DNA of 64,000 nucleotides from G963669295 sp963669295 (GCA_963669295.1 OY769938.1:2480001-2544000), one strand, 5' to 3'; positions 26,047-34,546 are shown, counted from the first letter of the stretch. Notes: generated by a model from the sequence alone, not told the origin. Translations and numbers: made by a program.

Positions 26047-27090
26047 TTATTCATTAGATGCAGGAATTGTCACTTCTCCACAAATAGATGTTTCGAAGCC
26101 TTTCTTGATCGCTTCCCTACTATGGCAGCTACCAAGTAAGTACATTAGCTTGGCAAGTGATGCTTCGGTGGTCATGTCATGCCCATTTATAACGGCAGTT
26201 TTATTGAGCTCTGAAGTGGTTTCATACCTACCAGATTCAACCGCCCCACTGGTACATTGAGTAATGTTCACCAATACCAACCCTTTTGCAAGTGCATTCG
26301 ATACACAACTTAAAAACCAGGGCTGATTAGGGGCATTGCCCGAACCATAAGTTTCAAGAATCACTCCTTTTAACCCTTCAATGTTAAAGATTGCAGTAAC
26401 TACTTCTTGAGTAATTCCTGGGAATAGCTTTAAAATAACAATGTTGGGTTCAAACTTTAGGCAAAGGTTCAATGGCCTACTGTCGGGCTTACGTATGGCT
26501 GTATGGTTGTAGTTGATGTGTACCCCTGCTTCCGCCAATTCTGGGTAGTTAGGCGAGTGAAATGCATCGAAGTGAGCGGCATTGCTTTTATAAGTTCTCG
26601 ATCCCCTGTAAAGCCGGTATTCAAAATAGATGGCCACCTCGGGCACAAGTGGTAGTCCATTCTTTTTCGCAGCGGCAATTTCAATGGCAGTTATGATGTT
26701 TTCCTTTCCATCCGTACGAATAATGCCTATAGGCAATTGAGACCCGGTAAGGATAACAGGTTTGTTTAACCCTTGCAGCATGAAACACAATGCAGAAGCA
26801 GTAAAGGCCATGGTATCGGAGCCGTGCAAAATAACAAAACCATCGTAGTTATCGTAGTGTGTAGCGATTAACTGTGCCAATGCCCCCCATATTTCAGGAC
26901 TCATATTCGATGAGTCGATAGGTGTATCGAACGACATGGTCGATAATTCGCAATCAATTTGACGAACTTCGGGAACCAATGATAATAAATGGTCGAAATT
27001 AACCGGTTTAAGCAATCCTGATTGCTCATCTTTTGCCATGCCAATGGTGCCACCGGTATAAATTAGTAATACTGACGATCGTTGTGCCAT
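26047..27090 (-). CDS. ansA: Type I L-asparaginase
   Basis: Hydrolyses asparagine to aspartate and ammonia. 347 residues, cytoplasmic (no signal peptide), fitting the AnsA type. The first catalytic threonine is in YTGGTIG near residue 13; the second motif appears as LHGSDTM, with Ser where most family members have Thr-Asp-Thr (HGTDT). The ATG at 27090 lies 2 nt after the tatD stop, so tatD and ansA form an operon. The order tatD, asparaginase, ExbB/ExbD is, from memory, common in Bacteroidota. Confidence 0.93.
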   Translation of the reverse strand: MAQRSSVLLIYTGGTIGMAKDEQSGLLKPVNFDHLLSLVPEVRQIDCELSTMSFDTPIDSSNMSPEIWGALAQLIATHYDNYDGFVILHGSDTMAFTASALCFMLQGLNKPVILTGSQLPIGIIRTDGKENIITAIEIAAAKKNGLPLVPEVAIYFEYRLYRGSRTYKSNAAHFDAFHSPNYPELAEAGVHINYNHTAIRKPDSRPLNLCLKFEPNIVILKLFPGITQEVVTAIFNIEGLKGVILETYGSGNAPNQPWFLSCVSNALAKGLVLVNITQCTSGAVESGRYETTSELNKTAVINGHDMTTEASLAKLMYLLGSCHSREAIKKGFETSICGEVTIPASNE

Positions 27091-27092
27091 GA

Positions 27093-27863
27093 TTAAATAC
27101 CAAAAATTTGCTGGGAATTAGCAGTAGTAATTTCAGCAACCTCTTCCACAGATACCTGATGCAAGGTCGCTATTTTTTCGGCTATTTCAATAAGATAGGC
27201 CGTTTCATTGCGCTTACCGCGATAAGGAGTCGGTGCGAGGTAAGGGGAATCCGTTTCCAATACAAGGTGTTTCAGGTCAATTTGTTGCACCACCTGATCT
27301 AACCCTGCATTTTTAAACGTAACAACACCTCCTATTCCCAGTTTAAACCCTTCGTAATCAATTATTTTTTGTGCCTGCTCAACCGTACCCGTAAAACAGT
27401 GGAAAATCCCAGTAAGCGATTCATCATTCAAAGCATCTACTACTTCAAATATCTCATCAAACGATTCGCGAGCATGGATAACAATAGGGAGCTTCATCTT
27501 TTTTGCCCATTCAATTTGACGACTGAATGCATCTACTTGCTCATTCAAGTAGGTCTTGTCCCAATACAAGTCGATGCCAATTTCTCCCACAGCCAAAAAC
27601 GGATGTTTATTTAACCAGTGCTCTACCAAAGCCAATTCTTCTTCATAATTTTCGCTCACCGAGCATGGGTGCAATCCCATCATTGGAAAGCATTGTCTGG
27701 GATAGGCCTCACACAATTGCAGCATAGCGTTGATGGATGAACCATCGATGTTAGGCAAGAAAATTCGATGGATGCCTAAATCAAAAGCACGTTGTAGCAT
27801 TGCTGCTCGATCGTCGTCGAATTGCTTAAGGTAAAGATGGGTATGTGTATCGGTAAGCACCAT
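27093..27863 (-). CDS. TatD-family metal-dependent DNase/hydrolase
   Basis: 256-residue TIM-barrel hydrolase of the TatD family, members of which act as 3'-5' DNases or D-aminoacyl-tRNA deacylase-like enzymes. The metal-binding DTHTHLY starts at residue 4, GEIGIDLYW carries the next ligand, and IHAR, FHCFTG and ETDSPYL complete the pattern. The ATG at 27863 lies 4 nt after a TACATTTG box, implying a leaderless mRNA. First gene of the tatD-ansA operon and divergent from the GT9 gene. Confidence 0.93.
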   Translation of the reverse strand: MVLTDTHTHLYLKQFDDDRAAMLQRAFDLGIHRIFLPNIDGSSINAMLQLCEAYPRQCFPMMGLHPCSVSENYEEELALVEHWLNKHPFLAVGEIGIDLYWDKTYLNEQVDAFSRQIEWAKKMKLPIVIHARESFDEIFEVVDALNDESLTGIFHCFTGTVEQAQKIIDYEGFKLGIGGVVTFKNAGLDQVVQQIDLKHLVLETDSPYLAPTPYRGKRNETAYLIEIAEKIATLHQVSVEEVAEITTANSQQIFGI

Positions 27864-27867
27864 GGCG

Positions 27868-27875
27868 CAAATGTA
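27868..27875 (-). promoter_or_regulatory. -7 box TACATTTG four bases before the tatD ATG
   Basis: Exact TAnnTTTG on the reverse strand, then CGCC, then ATG. Confidence 0.65.
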
Positions 27876-27901
27876 AGAAATACACTTGTTTTGAATAATG
27901 T

Positions 27902-27909
27902 TAATTTTG
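27902..27909 (+). promoter_or_regulatory. -7 box TAATTTTG for the GT9 gene
   Basis: Exact TAnnTTTG on the forward strand, 17 nt before the TTG start. Forms a short divergent promoter region with the tatD box. Confidence 0.5.
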
Positions 27910-27926
27910 CCTCATAGCATAAAGTA

Positions 27927-28910
27927 TTGACCAAAATTCTAATCATAAGGTTTAGCTCCATTGGAGACATTGTATTAACCACCCCTGTAATTAGGTGTTT
28001 GTTCCAGCAAATGGAAGGGGTTGAGTTGCATTACCTCACCAAAAAAACATTTGCTCCAGTATTGGGGGCAAATCCCTACTTGCACAAAATTCATACGATA
28101 CAAGAAACAACCAGTGAGGCCATAGAGGAGCTAAAAACGATACAATTCGACCACATCATAGACTTACACCGGAACATTCGTTCGGCTGGAGTAAAACGCA
28201 AGTTAAAAGCCACAGCATATACCTTTGATAAAATCAACATAAAGAAATGGCAAGCAGTAAACTTCAAGGCTATTCACAAACTGCCAAATGTGCATATAGT
28301 AGATAGGTATTTAGATGCAGTAGCGCCACTTGATGTAAAAAACGATGGGCAAGGGCTGGATTATTTTATTGCGCCAGCCGATGAGGTGTCAATTTCCTCA
28401 TTGCCACCAACACATCGGCAAGGATATGTAGCATGGGTAATTGGGGGTGCGCATGCAACAAAGTGCATGCCTTTTGAGAAGCTTGTAGAGGTTGGAAAAC
28501 AACTAACAATACCAGTTCTACTATTAGGAGGAGGCAATGACATGGCTTTAGGACAGCGATTGACCGACACACTAGGTGACCAGGTATACAATGCTTGTGG
28601 TAAATTTAACATCAATCAGTCTGCTTCACTAGTGCAACAGGCTCAAAAAGTAATTACCCACGACACTGGATTGATGCATATTGCAGCGGCATTCAAAAAG
28701 AAAATCATTTCTGTTTGGGGCAATACGATACCTCAATTTGGCATGTACCCTTATATGCCAGGCAACGAATCGTATTCAAAAATAGTAGAGGTAGGGGAGT
28801 TAAATTGTAGGCCTTGCAGTAAGATCGGCTACGAAAAATGCCCCAAAAAACACTTCAATTGCATGCAATATATTGATGCTACTGCTATTGCAAAGTGGGT
28901 CAATGAGTAA
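27927..28910 (+). CDS. Glycosyltransferase family 9 (heptosyltransferase-like)
   Basis: 327-residue GT-B enzyme of the family that adds heptose or similar sugars to lipopolysaccharide core. It opens with KILIIRFSSIGD, as in ADP-heptose transferases, and has the family signature THDTGLMHIAAA near residue 250. A Cys-rich tail (CRPCSKIGYEKCPKKHFNC) is typical of these enzymes. The start is a TTG at 27927. It ends exactly where the converging thioesterase gene ends. Actual sugar donor unknown. Confidence 0.88.
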   Translation: MTKILIIRFSSIGDIVLTTPVIRCLFQQMEGVELHYLTKKTFAPVLGANPYLHKIHTIQETTSEAIEELKTIQFDHIIDLHRNIRSAGVKRKLKATAYTFDKINIKKWQAVNFKAIHKLPNVHIVDRYLDAVAPLDVKNDGQGLDYFIAPADEVSISSLPPTHRQGYVAWVIGGAHATKCMPFEKLVEVGKQLTIPVLLLGGGNDMALGQRLTDTLGDQVYNACGKFNINQSASLVQQAQKVITHDTGLMHIAAAFKKKIISVWGNTIPQFGMYPYMPGNESYSKIVEVGELNCRPCSKIGYEKCPKKHFNCMQYIDATAIAKWVNE

Positions 28911-29432
28911 TCAGGTAAACAAGGCTTTTAACTCTGTGGCATTGTTGGGCTCCATTTTTCCCGCTAAAATCAAACTCAACTGTTTGCGTCGTAATGCCCC
29001 AGCATATCGCTCTTTTTCTTGTTCTGTTTCAGGAACCAATTGCGGTACATTAATAGGGCTTCCCATTTGGTCTACCGCCACAAAAGTATAGATGGCCTCG
29101 TTGCATTTCTGTTTTTCGCCAGTAAGGTGATGCTCAACAAATACATCAACAAATACTTCCATTGAAGAAGTAAATGCACGAGATACCTTTGCCTCTAAAG
29201 TAACCATGTCGCCTAACTTAATGGGGAGGTTAAATGAAACATTGTTAACAGAGGCAGTTACTACTACCCTCTTACAGTGCCGATGTGCAGAAATACTGGC
29301 AATCTCGTCCATCCAGGCCAATAGCGATCCGCCAAATAAATTACCAAGTGTATTGGTGTCGTTGGGCAGTACCAGTTTGGTAGCTACAGCTAGTGTTCGT
29401 TGCGAGGGAATTTGTAAAGGAGGCATGGGCAA
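28911..29432 (-). CDS. Acyl-CoA thioesterase, hotdog fold (YciA/BACH type)
   Basis: 173-residue cytoplasmic hotdog-fold thioesterase that releases CoA from acyl-CoA. Typical features are NTLGNLFGGSLLAWMDEIA with the catalytic aspartate near residue 42, and the HRHCKRVVVTASVNNVSF stretch. Acyl-chain preference cannot be told. The stop abuts the stop of the GT9 gene with no base between. A TATCTTTG box lies 29 nt upstream. Confidence 0.9.
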   Translation of the reverse strand: MPMPPLQIPSQRTLAVATKLVLPNDTNTLGNLFGGSLLAWMDEIASISAHRHCKRVVVTASVNNVSFNLPIKLGDMVTLEAKVSRAFTSSMEVFVDVFVEHHLTGEKQKCNEAIYTFVAVDQMGSPINVPQLVPETEQEKERYAGALRRKQLSLILAGKMEPNNATELKALFT

Positions 29433-29461
29433 TTTCTTTAACAGTTCATTTTATTGCGCGG

Positions 29462-29469
29462 CAAAGATA
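29462..29469 (-). promoter_or_regulatory. -7 box TATCTTTG for the thioesterase gene
   Basis: Exact TAnnTTTG on the reverse strand, 29 nt before the ATG at 29432. Confidence 0.5.
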
Positions 29470-29512
29470 ACATTATGCCTACGCAGCATTTAATATAGTG
29501 GCGCTAATTTTC

Positions 29513-29520
29513 TACTTTTG
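29513..29520 (+). promoter_or_regulatory. -7 box TACTTTTG for the hemJ-like gene
   Basis: Exact TAnnTTTG on the forward strand, 17 nt before the ATG at 29538. Confidence 0.55.
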
Positions 29521-29537
29521 CCCTATAAAATTCGCTC

Positions 29538-30080
29538 ATGGCTTTTCCCTATATCAAGGCACTTCATTTAATTTTTATGGTAGCGTGGTTTGCAGGCCTC
29601 TTTTATGGGGTTCGGTTATTCATTTACCATGTTGAAGCGGAGCAGAAAGAGGCTGGGGAAAAAGAAATACTGCAACGGCAATACAAAATAATGGAGAAAC
29701 GTTTGTGGTACATCATTGCCTGGCCATCGATGATACTTACCGTTGTTTTTGGAGTTTGGATGTTGGTAGAAGCCCCCATGTTTTTAGCCGAACCATGGAT
29801 GCATTTAAAACTGGCTTTTGTGGCAGGGCTTGTGCTGTATCATGTGCTGTGCCATATGATTTACAGTCAATTACAAAAAGACATCATTAAATATTCTGCA
29901 TTAAAACTGCGTATATGGAATGAGGTAGCTACCTTGTTTTTGGTGGCCATCATTTTCATTGTTGTTGTAGCCCGCGTAAATATGCTGAACTGGATATGGG
30001 GGGTAGTTGGGCTGGTATTGCTTGGCATTGTATTTATGATTGCCATTAAGTTGTATAAAAAAGCCCGCGAAAAAAAATAA
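29538..30080 (+). CDS. hemJ: Protoporphyrinogen IX oxidase HemJ-like membrane protein
   Basis: 180-residue membrane protein with four to five helices, matching the HemJ family (formerly UPF0093/CopD-like) that oxidises protoporphyrinogen IX to protoporphyrin IX in haem synthesis. It has the family N-terminus with a conserved histidine at residue 10 and the WFAGLFYGVRLFIYH segment, then a basic C-terminal tail. Monocistronic: own promoter and a strong terminator. A paralogue with another redox role cannot be excluded. Confidence 0.82.
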   Translation: MAFPYIKALHLIFMVAWFAGLFYGVRLFIYHVEAEQKEAGEKEILQRQYKIMEKRLWYIIAWPSMILTVVFGVWMLVEAPMFLAEPWMHLKLAFVAGLVLYHVLCHMIYSQLQKDIIKYSALKLRIWNEVATLFLVAIIFIVVVARVNMLNWIWGVVGLVLLGIVFMIAIKLYKKAREKK

Positions 30081-30110
30081 AAAAGCCTCTTCGTAAATGA
30101 AGGGGCTTTT
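30081..30110. terminator. Bidirectional terminator after hemJ
   Basis: A 12-bp stem (30081-30092 with 30099-30110, one wobble pair) with a 6-nt loop, with A and T runs at the ends, between two convergent genes. Confidence 0.85.
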
Positions 30111-30127
30111 CATTTAAAGTATCTTAG

Positions 30128-30787
30128 TTATTGCGCTTTGTAAAAATTTACAACTCCCTTATCGGTTCCTGTAATAAAGTATCCCCCATCAAAAAAGCAA
30201 GGAGGAATGTGTTGCTTGTCGCGATTGTCAGGGTCTTTGATGTCTTGTAGCGATTTACCATCTTCTCCTACAAATTGCACCGTACCGCCTTTTACTCCCT
30301 TAGCAGTAACCTTAGCAGATGGATGTGCGGCCTCTTTTTGCAAGTAATAGTATTCAAACTCTGTGTTTTTCATGGAGAGTCCTAAGGCTTTTACTTCGCG
30401 ATCTTTGATGAGCCATGAAACAATGTCTTTGTCGTAAATCCTCTTGCGCTCCTTGCCTGATTTTACATCCCACACTTTTCTTTTGCCTTTAAGGTCAATT
30501 GTTACAGCAAACTCTCCATTGTCATTAAACATCACATGGTAAATAGATTTTATGCCTTGTTCCTCGTGCTTAAAAACATATATTCTTTTGCCTTTGTCAA
30601 TGTCCCAAAGTTCAGCGTACTCGCCAAGACCAATAAGCAATTGGTCGCCACGAGGAGAAACAGCGAAACAGGTAACACGACTTTTTCCACATTGAAATGT
30701 TTTCTCAGGTGTAGAAGACACTACCTGTGCAAACGTAGTGGAAGTGAATAAAATGAGAAGGGTAAAAAGGGCAGTGGTAATTTTCAT
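30128..30787 (-). CDS. Secreted WD40-like propeller protein, function unknown
   Basis: 219-residue protein with a signal peptide (cleavage near TFAQ). Two or three WD40-like blades are visible, for example around ELWDIDKGKRIYVFKHEEQ and KVWDVKSGKERKRI, too few for a closed propeller; it may pair with another copy or form an open sheet. No catalytic motif. Convergent with hemJ and divergent from the sigma factor operon across 255 nt. Confidence 0.7.
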   Translation of the reverse strand: MKITTALFTLLILFTSTTFAQVVSSTPEKTFQCGKSRVTCFAVSPRGDQLLIGLGEYAELWDIDKGKRIYVFKHEEQGIKSIYHVMFNDNGEFAVTIDLKGKRKVWDVKSGKERKRIYDKDIVSWLIKDREVKALGLSMKNTEFEYYYLQKEAAHPSAKVTAKGVKGGTVQFVGEDGKSLQDIKDPDNRDKQHIPPCFFDGGYFITGTDKGVVNFYKAQ

Positions 30788-30803
30788 AATGTTGATTTTG
30801 GGT

Positions 30804-30811
30804 TAAAGCTA
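30804..30811 (-). promoter_or_regulatory. Variant -7 box (TAGCTTTA) before the propeller-like gene
   Basis: Reverse-strand TAGCTTTAACC, one mismatch from TAnnTTTG. The same 11-base string precedes the TonB receptor gene at 38635-38645. Confidence 0.35.
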
Positions 30812-31042
30812 AAAAAATTAAGCAAATAAGGTGCCACAATTAATTAGGGAAAACAACCGCTTCTTTTCCATATTTTTACGGGAATAATTACAAAAGTCAC
30901 TTTTTCGTGCAGCACTTTAATTTTTTGCCTGTCTATTAGTTTGATGAGTCTTTAAAAAAGCATGCGACTTAGCATTAAAATTTAAGCTTAAAGCGCAGTA
31001 CGACAAGAGTTTTACATTAGTAACCTATTCGCAAACAATGCA

Positions 31043-31627
31043 TTGTTAAAACCTGGCGACTGCCGAAAAGTAAATTTGGAACAGGTATACCAAAATATCC
31101 ATCAGGATCTGATTGAAGGCTGTAGAAATGGAGATGCTAAGTCGCAGCTTAATCTGTACAAGCTTTATTACAAAGCGATGTATAACACTGCCATGCGAAT
31201 AGTAAACGATGCGATGGAGGCGGAGGATTTGATGCAGGACGCTTTTTTAGACGCTTTTGGAAAGATTCATAGTTACAAAGGTGAAGCCTCTTTTGGCGCC
31301 TGGTTGAAAAAGATAGTAGTGAATAAGTGTATCAACTGGGTGAATCGGCGAAAGTTAGTGACCGAATCGATTGAAGAAAAAGGCGACTTTGCCGACGATC
31401 AGGTAGAGGAAGAGCGGGTAATCATAGATATGGATGAAGTGAAGCAGAGCATTGAAGAGTTGCCAGATGGCTATAGAATTATTTTATCGCTCTACTTAAT
31501 TGAAGGTTTTGATCATGAAGAAATTGCCCAAATCATGAACATTACCAGCTCTACATCGAGATCGCAGTACACCAGGGCAAAAAGTAAATTAAAACAATTG
31601 CTACAAACGAAGAATTATGCAGAATAA
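31043..31627 (+). CDS. ECF-type RNA polymerase sigma factor
   Basis: 194-residue sigma-70 family factor of the extracytoplasmic-function type. Region 2 lies at about 30-105 (YKLYYKAMYNTAMRI, then EAEDLMQDAFLDAF), and region 4 at about 135-190 with the helix-turn-helix around DHEEIAQIMNITSSTSRS. The start is uncertain: the first in-frame choice is a TTG at 31043, a second is a TTG at 31076. I see no recognisable ECF promoter in the 255-nt gap upstream. Its end overlaps the predicted anti-sigma gene by 11 nt, which indicates coupled translation. Confidence 0.9.
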   Translation: MLKPGDCRKVNLEQVYQNIHQDLIEGCRNGDAKSQLNLYKLYYKAMYNTAMRIVNDAMEAEDLMQDAFLDAFGKIHSYKGEASFGAWLKKIVVNKCINWVNRRKLVTESIEEKGDFADDQVEEERVIIDMDEVKQSIEELPDGYRIILSLYLIEGFDHEEIAQIMNITSSTSRSQYTRAKSKLKQLLQTKNYAE

Positions 31628-32210
31628 CTTCGAAAAGTACATCAAAGAGCACAAAGATCAATTGGATACTAACGAACCGGCAGACGGTCATTTCCAGCGA
31701 TTTGAGCAAAAGCTACAGCAGCAGCAAGAGCCTGAAGCTGATGGTAAAATAGTACGCATTCGAACCAAAACCCTGTGGCGTGCAGCAGCCATGTTCCTGG
31801 TGTTGGTCGGCATTACTTCGTTGTTAAATATCTATTTCGAAAAAGAAGAGGTAGTACCATCTAACGATATGGTAGCAGAAATGGTGGGCTTAAAAGATGT
31901 TTCACCGGAGTTTGCGGAGGTGGAATCTTTTTACACCAGCACACTCAATACACGTATGGACGATTTGAATACCTATCGTTCATCCAATAATGAAGACTAC
32001 ATCACAAATTGTATCAAGGTATTGAACGAATTGGAAGAGGAGTATGAAGGGCTTAAGAAAGACCTCTCGGCCAATTTCGGTGACGAGCGAATAATTAATT
32101 CAATGATCCAAAATTACCGAACAAGATTGCAGGTAATTGAACGATTGTTAACTCAATTGGAAGCAAGTAAAAAATATAAAACTATTAACCATGAAGACGT
32201 TCAAGCTTAG
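31617..32210 (+). CDS. Predicted membrane anti-sigma factor
   Basis: 197-residue single-helix protein. About 50 cytoplasmic residues rich in Gln/Glu, one transmembrane helix (about 51-72), then a periplasmic helical region of about 120 residues. No zinc-binding anti-sigma motif is visible. The role as anti-sigma factor is inferred from its topology and from overlapping both the sigma gene (11 nt) and the solenoid gene (20 nt). The periplasmic part would be the sensor; it contains no domain I recognise. Confidence 0.72.
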   Translation: MQNNFEKYIKEHKDQLDTNEPADGHFQRFEQKLQQQQEPEADGKIVRIRTKTLWRAAAMFLVLVGITSLLNIYFEKEEVVPSNDMVAEMVGLKDVSPEFAEVESFYTSTLNTRMDDLNTYRSSNNEDYITNCIKVLNELEEEYEGLKKDLSANFGDERIINSMIQNYRTRLQVIERLLTQLEASKKYKTINHEDVQA

Positions 32211-33237
32211 TATAACATTGCTGGCATTACTGATTCTTCCTTTAGCGCAAAGTTACGCTGCAGTAGAGGAATACGGTAAAACGATCAACAAGGAGTTCAA
32301 CGTTAACAAAGACGCCACCCTTGATGTTAGCAACAAATACGGAAAAGTGCACATTACCACCTGGGATAAGAATGTAGTAAAGATTGATGTGAAAATTACG
32401 GTGGATGTTAAAACAAAAGAAGAAGCAGACAAACTGCTCAATAAAATTAATGTGGTGTTTAATGCCTCATCTTCAAAAGTAGAGGCAACCACAAAGATGG
32501 ACACTAAAAACAATAAATCGACCAAGAAATTGTCTATCGATTATACCATCAGCATGCCCGCTTCTAACGACTTAGATGTGACCAATAAATTTGGCGATGT
32601 GTATATCAACGAGTTAGACGGGAAGTGCAATGTTGACATTTCTTATGGAAGCTTTAATGCTGGAAATTTAAGGCACGTAGAAAATAATATAGACCTTCAG
32701 TTTTCTCAAGGAAACATACAATATATCGAGCGGGCAAACATGGACTTGCAGTACTCTGAAATTGAAATTGAAAAATCGCCAAAAATCAATTTCGACAGCC
32801 AATTTTCCGAAATAGAATTGTCGAAGGTAGGAAAGTTGGATGTGGATTCGCAGTACGATACCTATATCATAAAAGGAGTGGGTGAGCTAAACATGGATAG
32901 CCAATTTTCTACCGTGAAACTAGGGCGCCTTACTTCAAAGTTGTCGTTAGACATTGGCTATGGAGCATTTAAACTAGGTGGAGTTGATAAAAGCTTTGAA
33001 AGCATAAACATCGATAACCAGTTTGGTGATATTGCTATTGAGTTTAGAGAAGGAGCTAACTTCAATTTTGAAGCAGACATTAGCATGGGCGACTTCAATT
33101 TCCCTGATGGAGCAACAATTACAAAAAAGAAAAAATCTTATACCTCTGCTGAATATACCGGAAGTGTTGGAGGAGGCTCCAGTGCCAAGGTAATTATCGA
33201 AAGTCAGTATGGAGGCGTTCGGTTAGCAATGGAATAG
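32191..33237 (+). CDS. Exported beta-solenoid-like repeat protein (DUF4097-like)
   Basis: 348-residue protein with a signal peptide (cleavage near SYAA). The mature chain has about eleven short repeats of the form LDVxNKYGxVxI or hD-QFSxIxL, with starts near residues 44, 128, 148, 167, 184, 201, 216, 233, 251, 272 and 335; neighbouring repeats are mostly 15-21 apart. This is typical of a right-handed beta-solenoid as in DUF4097 adhesin-like proteins. It starts 20 nt before the anti-sigma stop, so it is co-expressed with its probable regulators, and a strong terminator ends the operon. Confidence 0.8.
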   Translation: MKTFKLSITLLALLILPLAQSYAAVEEYGKTINKEFNVNKDATLDVSNKYGKVHITTWDKNVVKIDVKITVDVKTKEEADKLLNKINVVFNASSSKVEATTKMDTKNNKSTKKLSIDYTISMPASNDLDVTNKFGDVYINELDGKCNVDISYGSFNAGNLRHVENNIDLQFSQGNIQYIERANMDLQYSEIEIEKSPKINFDSQFSEIELSKVGKLDVDSQYDTYIIKGVGELNMDSQFSTVKLGRLTSKLSLDIGYGAFKLGGVDKSFESINIDNQFGDIAIEFREGANFNFEADISMGDFNFPDGATITKKKKSYTSAEYTGSVGGGSSAKVIIESQYGGVRLAME

Positions 33238-33268
33238 GCGCAGTTCCAGAAATAACCATCCAAAGAGA

Positions 33269-33295
33269 GAAACCCGGGCAATACACCCGGGTTTC
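33269..33295. terminator. Bidirectional terminator after the sigma operon
   Basis: A perfect 10-bp GC-rich stem (33269-33278 with 33286-33295) with a 7-nt loop between convergent genes. The following T run is short. Confidence 0.8.
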
Positions 33296-33321
33296 ATATT
33301 TTAGAATCATAAATTCGTGTG

Positions 33322-34494
33322 CTATTTCTTTAATACCCAAACAGAAGCCTCTTCATCTTCTTTAATCATCGACATTACTGCAATGGCTTCTTTTCTAGTG
33401 GCGAAGCTGCCAAATGCTACCCGGTGTAGTCCTTTATGTTCATCAATAATGCGAGCACCATATCCTTTTGTACGCAATTCGTTCACCAGCTTCTCGGCAT
33501 TGTCAAGATACTGGAAACATCCTCCTATCAGGTGGTAGCGCAGTTTCGGGTTGCTTACATCATGTGCCACATACGTATTTACTGGCGTTGCTTCAGCAAT
33601 GGGTTCTCTTAATTTTACGGTAAGCCCTTCGCGATTATCAAAAAAAGAAAGTTGGGTAGTATAAACCGTATCGGGCAGCTCAAAAGCTTGTTCATTGGCG
33701 TCAATTTCAACCAAATAATCGGCCTCATTGCTCCAGGTATTTCTTTCCTGGTATAAAGAAGGGGTAGTATCGTTAAAAGGGTTGAAATCGGCCAACTCGA
33801 GGTGCCTGGTTTTTACAGCGTCGGTTTTCAACGGAATCCACACAGAATAAAAAGTGATGGGAAGAATTACCACTGCTGCAGCAACATATCGCCATACTTT
33901 GGTTTTCTTTCTATCATCACCCGTTTTTGCAGTAATAGGAATTACCTTTTCGGATTGTTCTTTCTCTTGCGTTGATGCTACTTTTTCTACTTCCTTTTCT
34001 TTTACAGCTACGATCGGAATTACTTTTACTTCCTCGTGTTCTACGTTTTCTTTTTCAACCTTCTTGTCAACAGTTGACTCAACTGGAGGCAGGTAAAAAG
34101 AAGTAAGCCCAAAGGCGCTGGTTAAGTAGTTGATTTCTTTATTGGGCTGGAATTGAATGTTTTGCTCCACATCGTAATACAAGATGCCTACTTTTTCTAT
34201 TTCAATTCTGTTGCCCTTGCTTAAAGTAGCTTTGTAAGCTTCAACACATTGATTGATGGCCCTATTTGCTTCTTCAAAATTTTTGGATTCTTTCACCACA
34301 ATTTCGTTGGCAAGTAACCCATCGTTGTTGGTCAGATTCTTATTGAAAATGATGCCTTTAGAAGGAGGGTGAAGCACATTTAATCTCGAATCGATGTAGG
34401 CCGGTTTGTAATTGGCTACAAAACCGCCAAACTGCGGAATAATTACACAGTCGTAACGATAAAGCAATGCACTGATATGTGAATCCAGTTTCAA
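33322..34494 (-). CDS. HU-CCDC81 and SPOR domain protein
   Basis: 390-residue single-pass membrane protein. The N-terminal HU-CCDC81-like region (about 1-135, with CVIIPQFGGFVANY) is a DNA- or protein-binding fold turned to the cytoplasm. A Lys/Glu-rich linker, one helix (about 201-222), a periplasmic spacer and a SPOR domain (about 318-388) follow. SPOR domains bind denuded peptidoglycan at division sites, so a role in septation or in linking DNA to the wall is likely. The start is a TTG at 34494, since the HU fold begins at once. Confidence 0.88.
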   Translation of the reverse strand: MKLDSHISALLYRYDCVIIPQFGGFVANYKPAYIDSRLNVLHPPSKGIIFNKNLTNNDGLLANEIVVKESKNFEEANRAINQCVEAYKATLSKGNRIEIEKVGILYYDVEQNIQFQPNKEINYLTSAFGLTSFYLPPVESTVDKKVEKENVEHEEVKVIPIVAVKEKEVEKVASTQEKEQSEKVIPITAKTGDDRKKTKVWRYVAAAVVILPITFYSVWIPLKTDAVKTRHLELADFNPFNDTTPSLYQERNTWSNEADYLVEIDANEQAFELPDTVYTTQLSFFDNREGLTVKLREPIAEATPVNTYVAHDVSNPKLRYHLIGGCFQYLDNAEKLVNELRTKGYGARIIDEHKGLHRVAFGSFATRKEAIAVMSMIKEDEEASVWVLKK

Positions 34495-34546
34495 ATGGCT
34501 ATAGTTGCTAATGCTAAATTATGAATTTAAACGGGAATAAAAGGGA

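Noticed and set aside
31071..31078. TAAATTTG inside the start of the sigma factor gene as a promoter
   Set aside because: It would force a start downstream of part of the likely protein, and an exact match at one site in AT-rich sequence is not enough; only the start position is left open.
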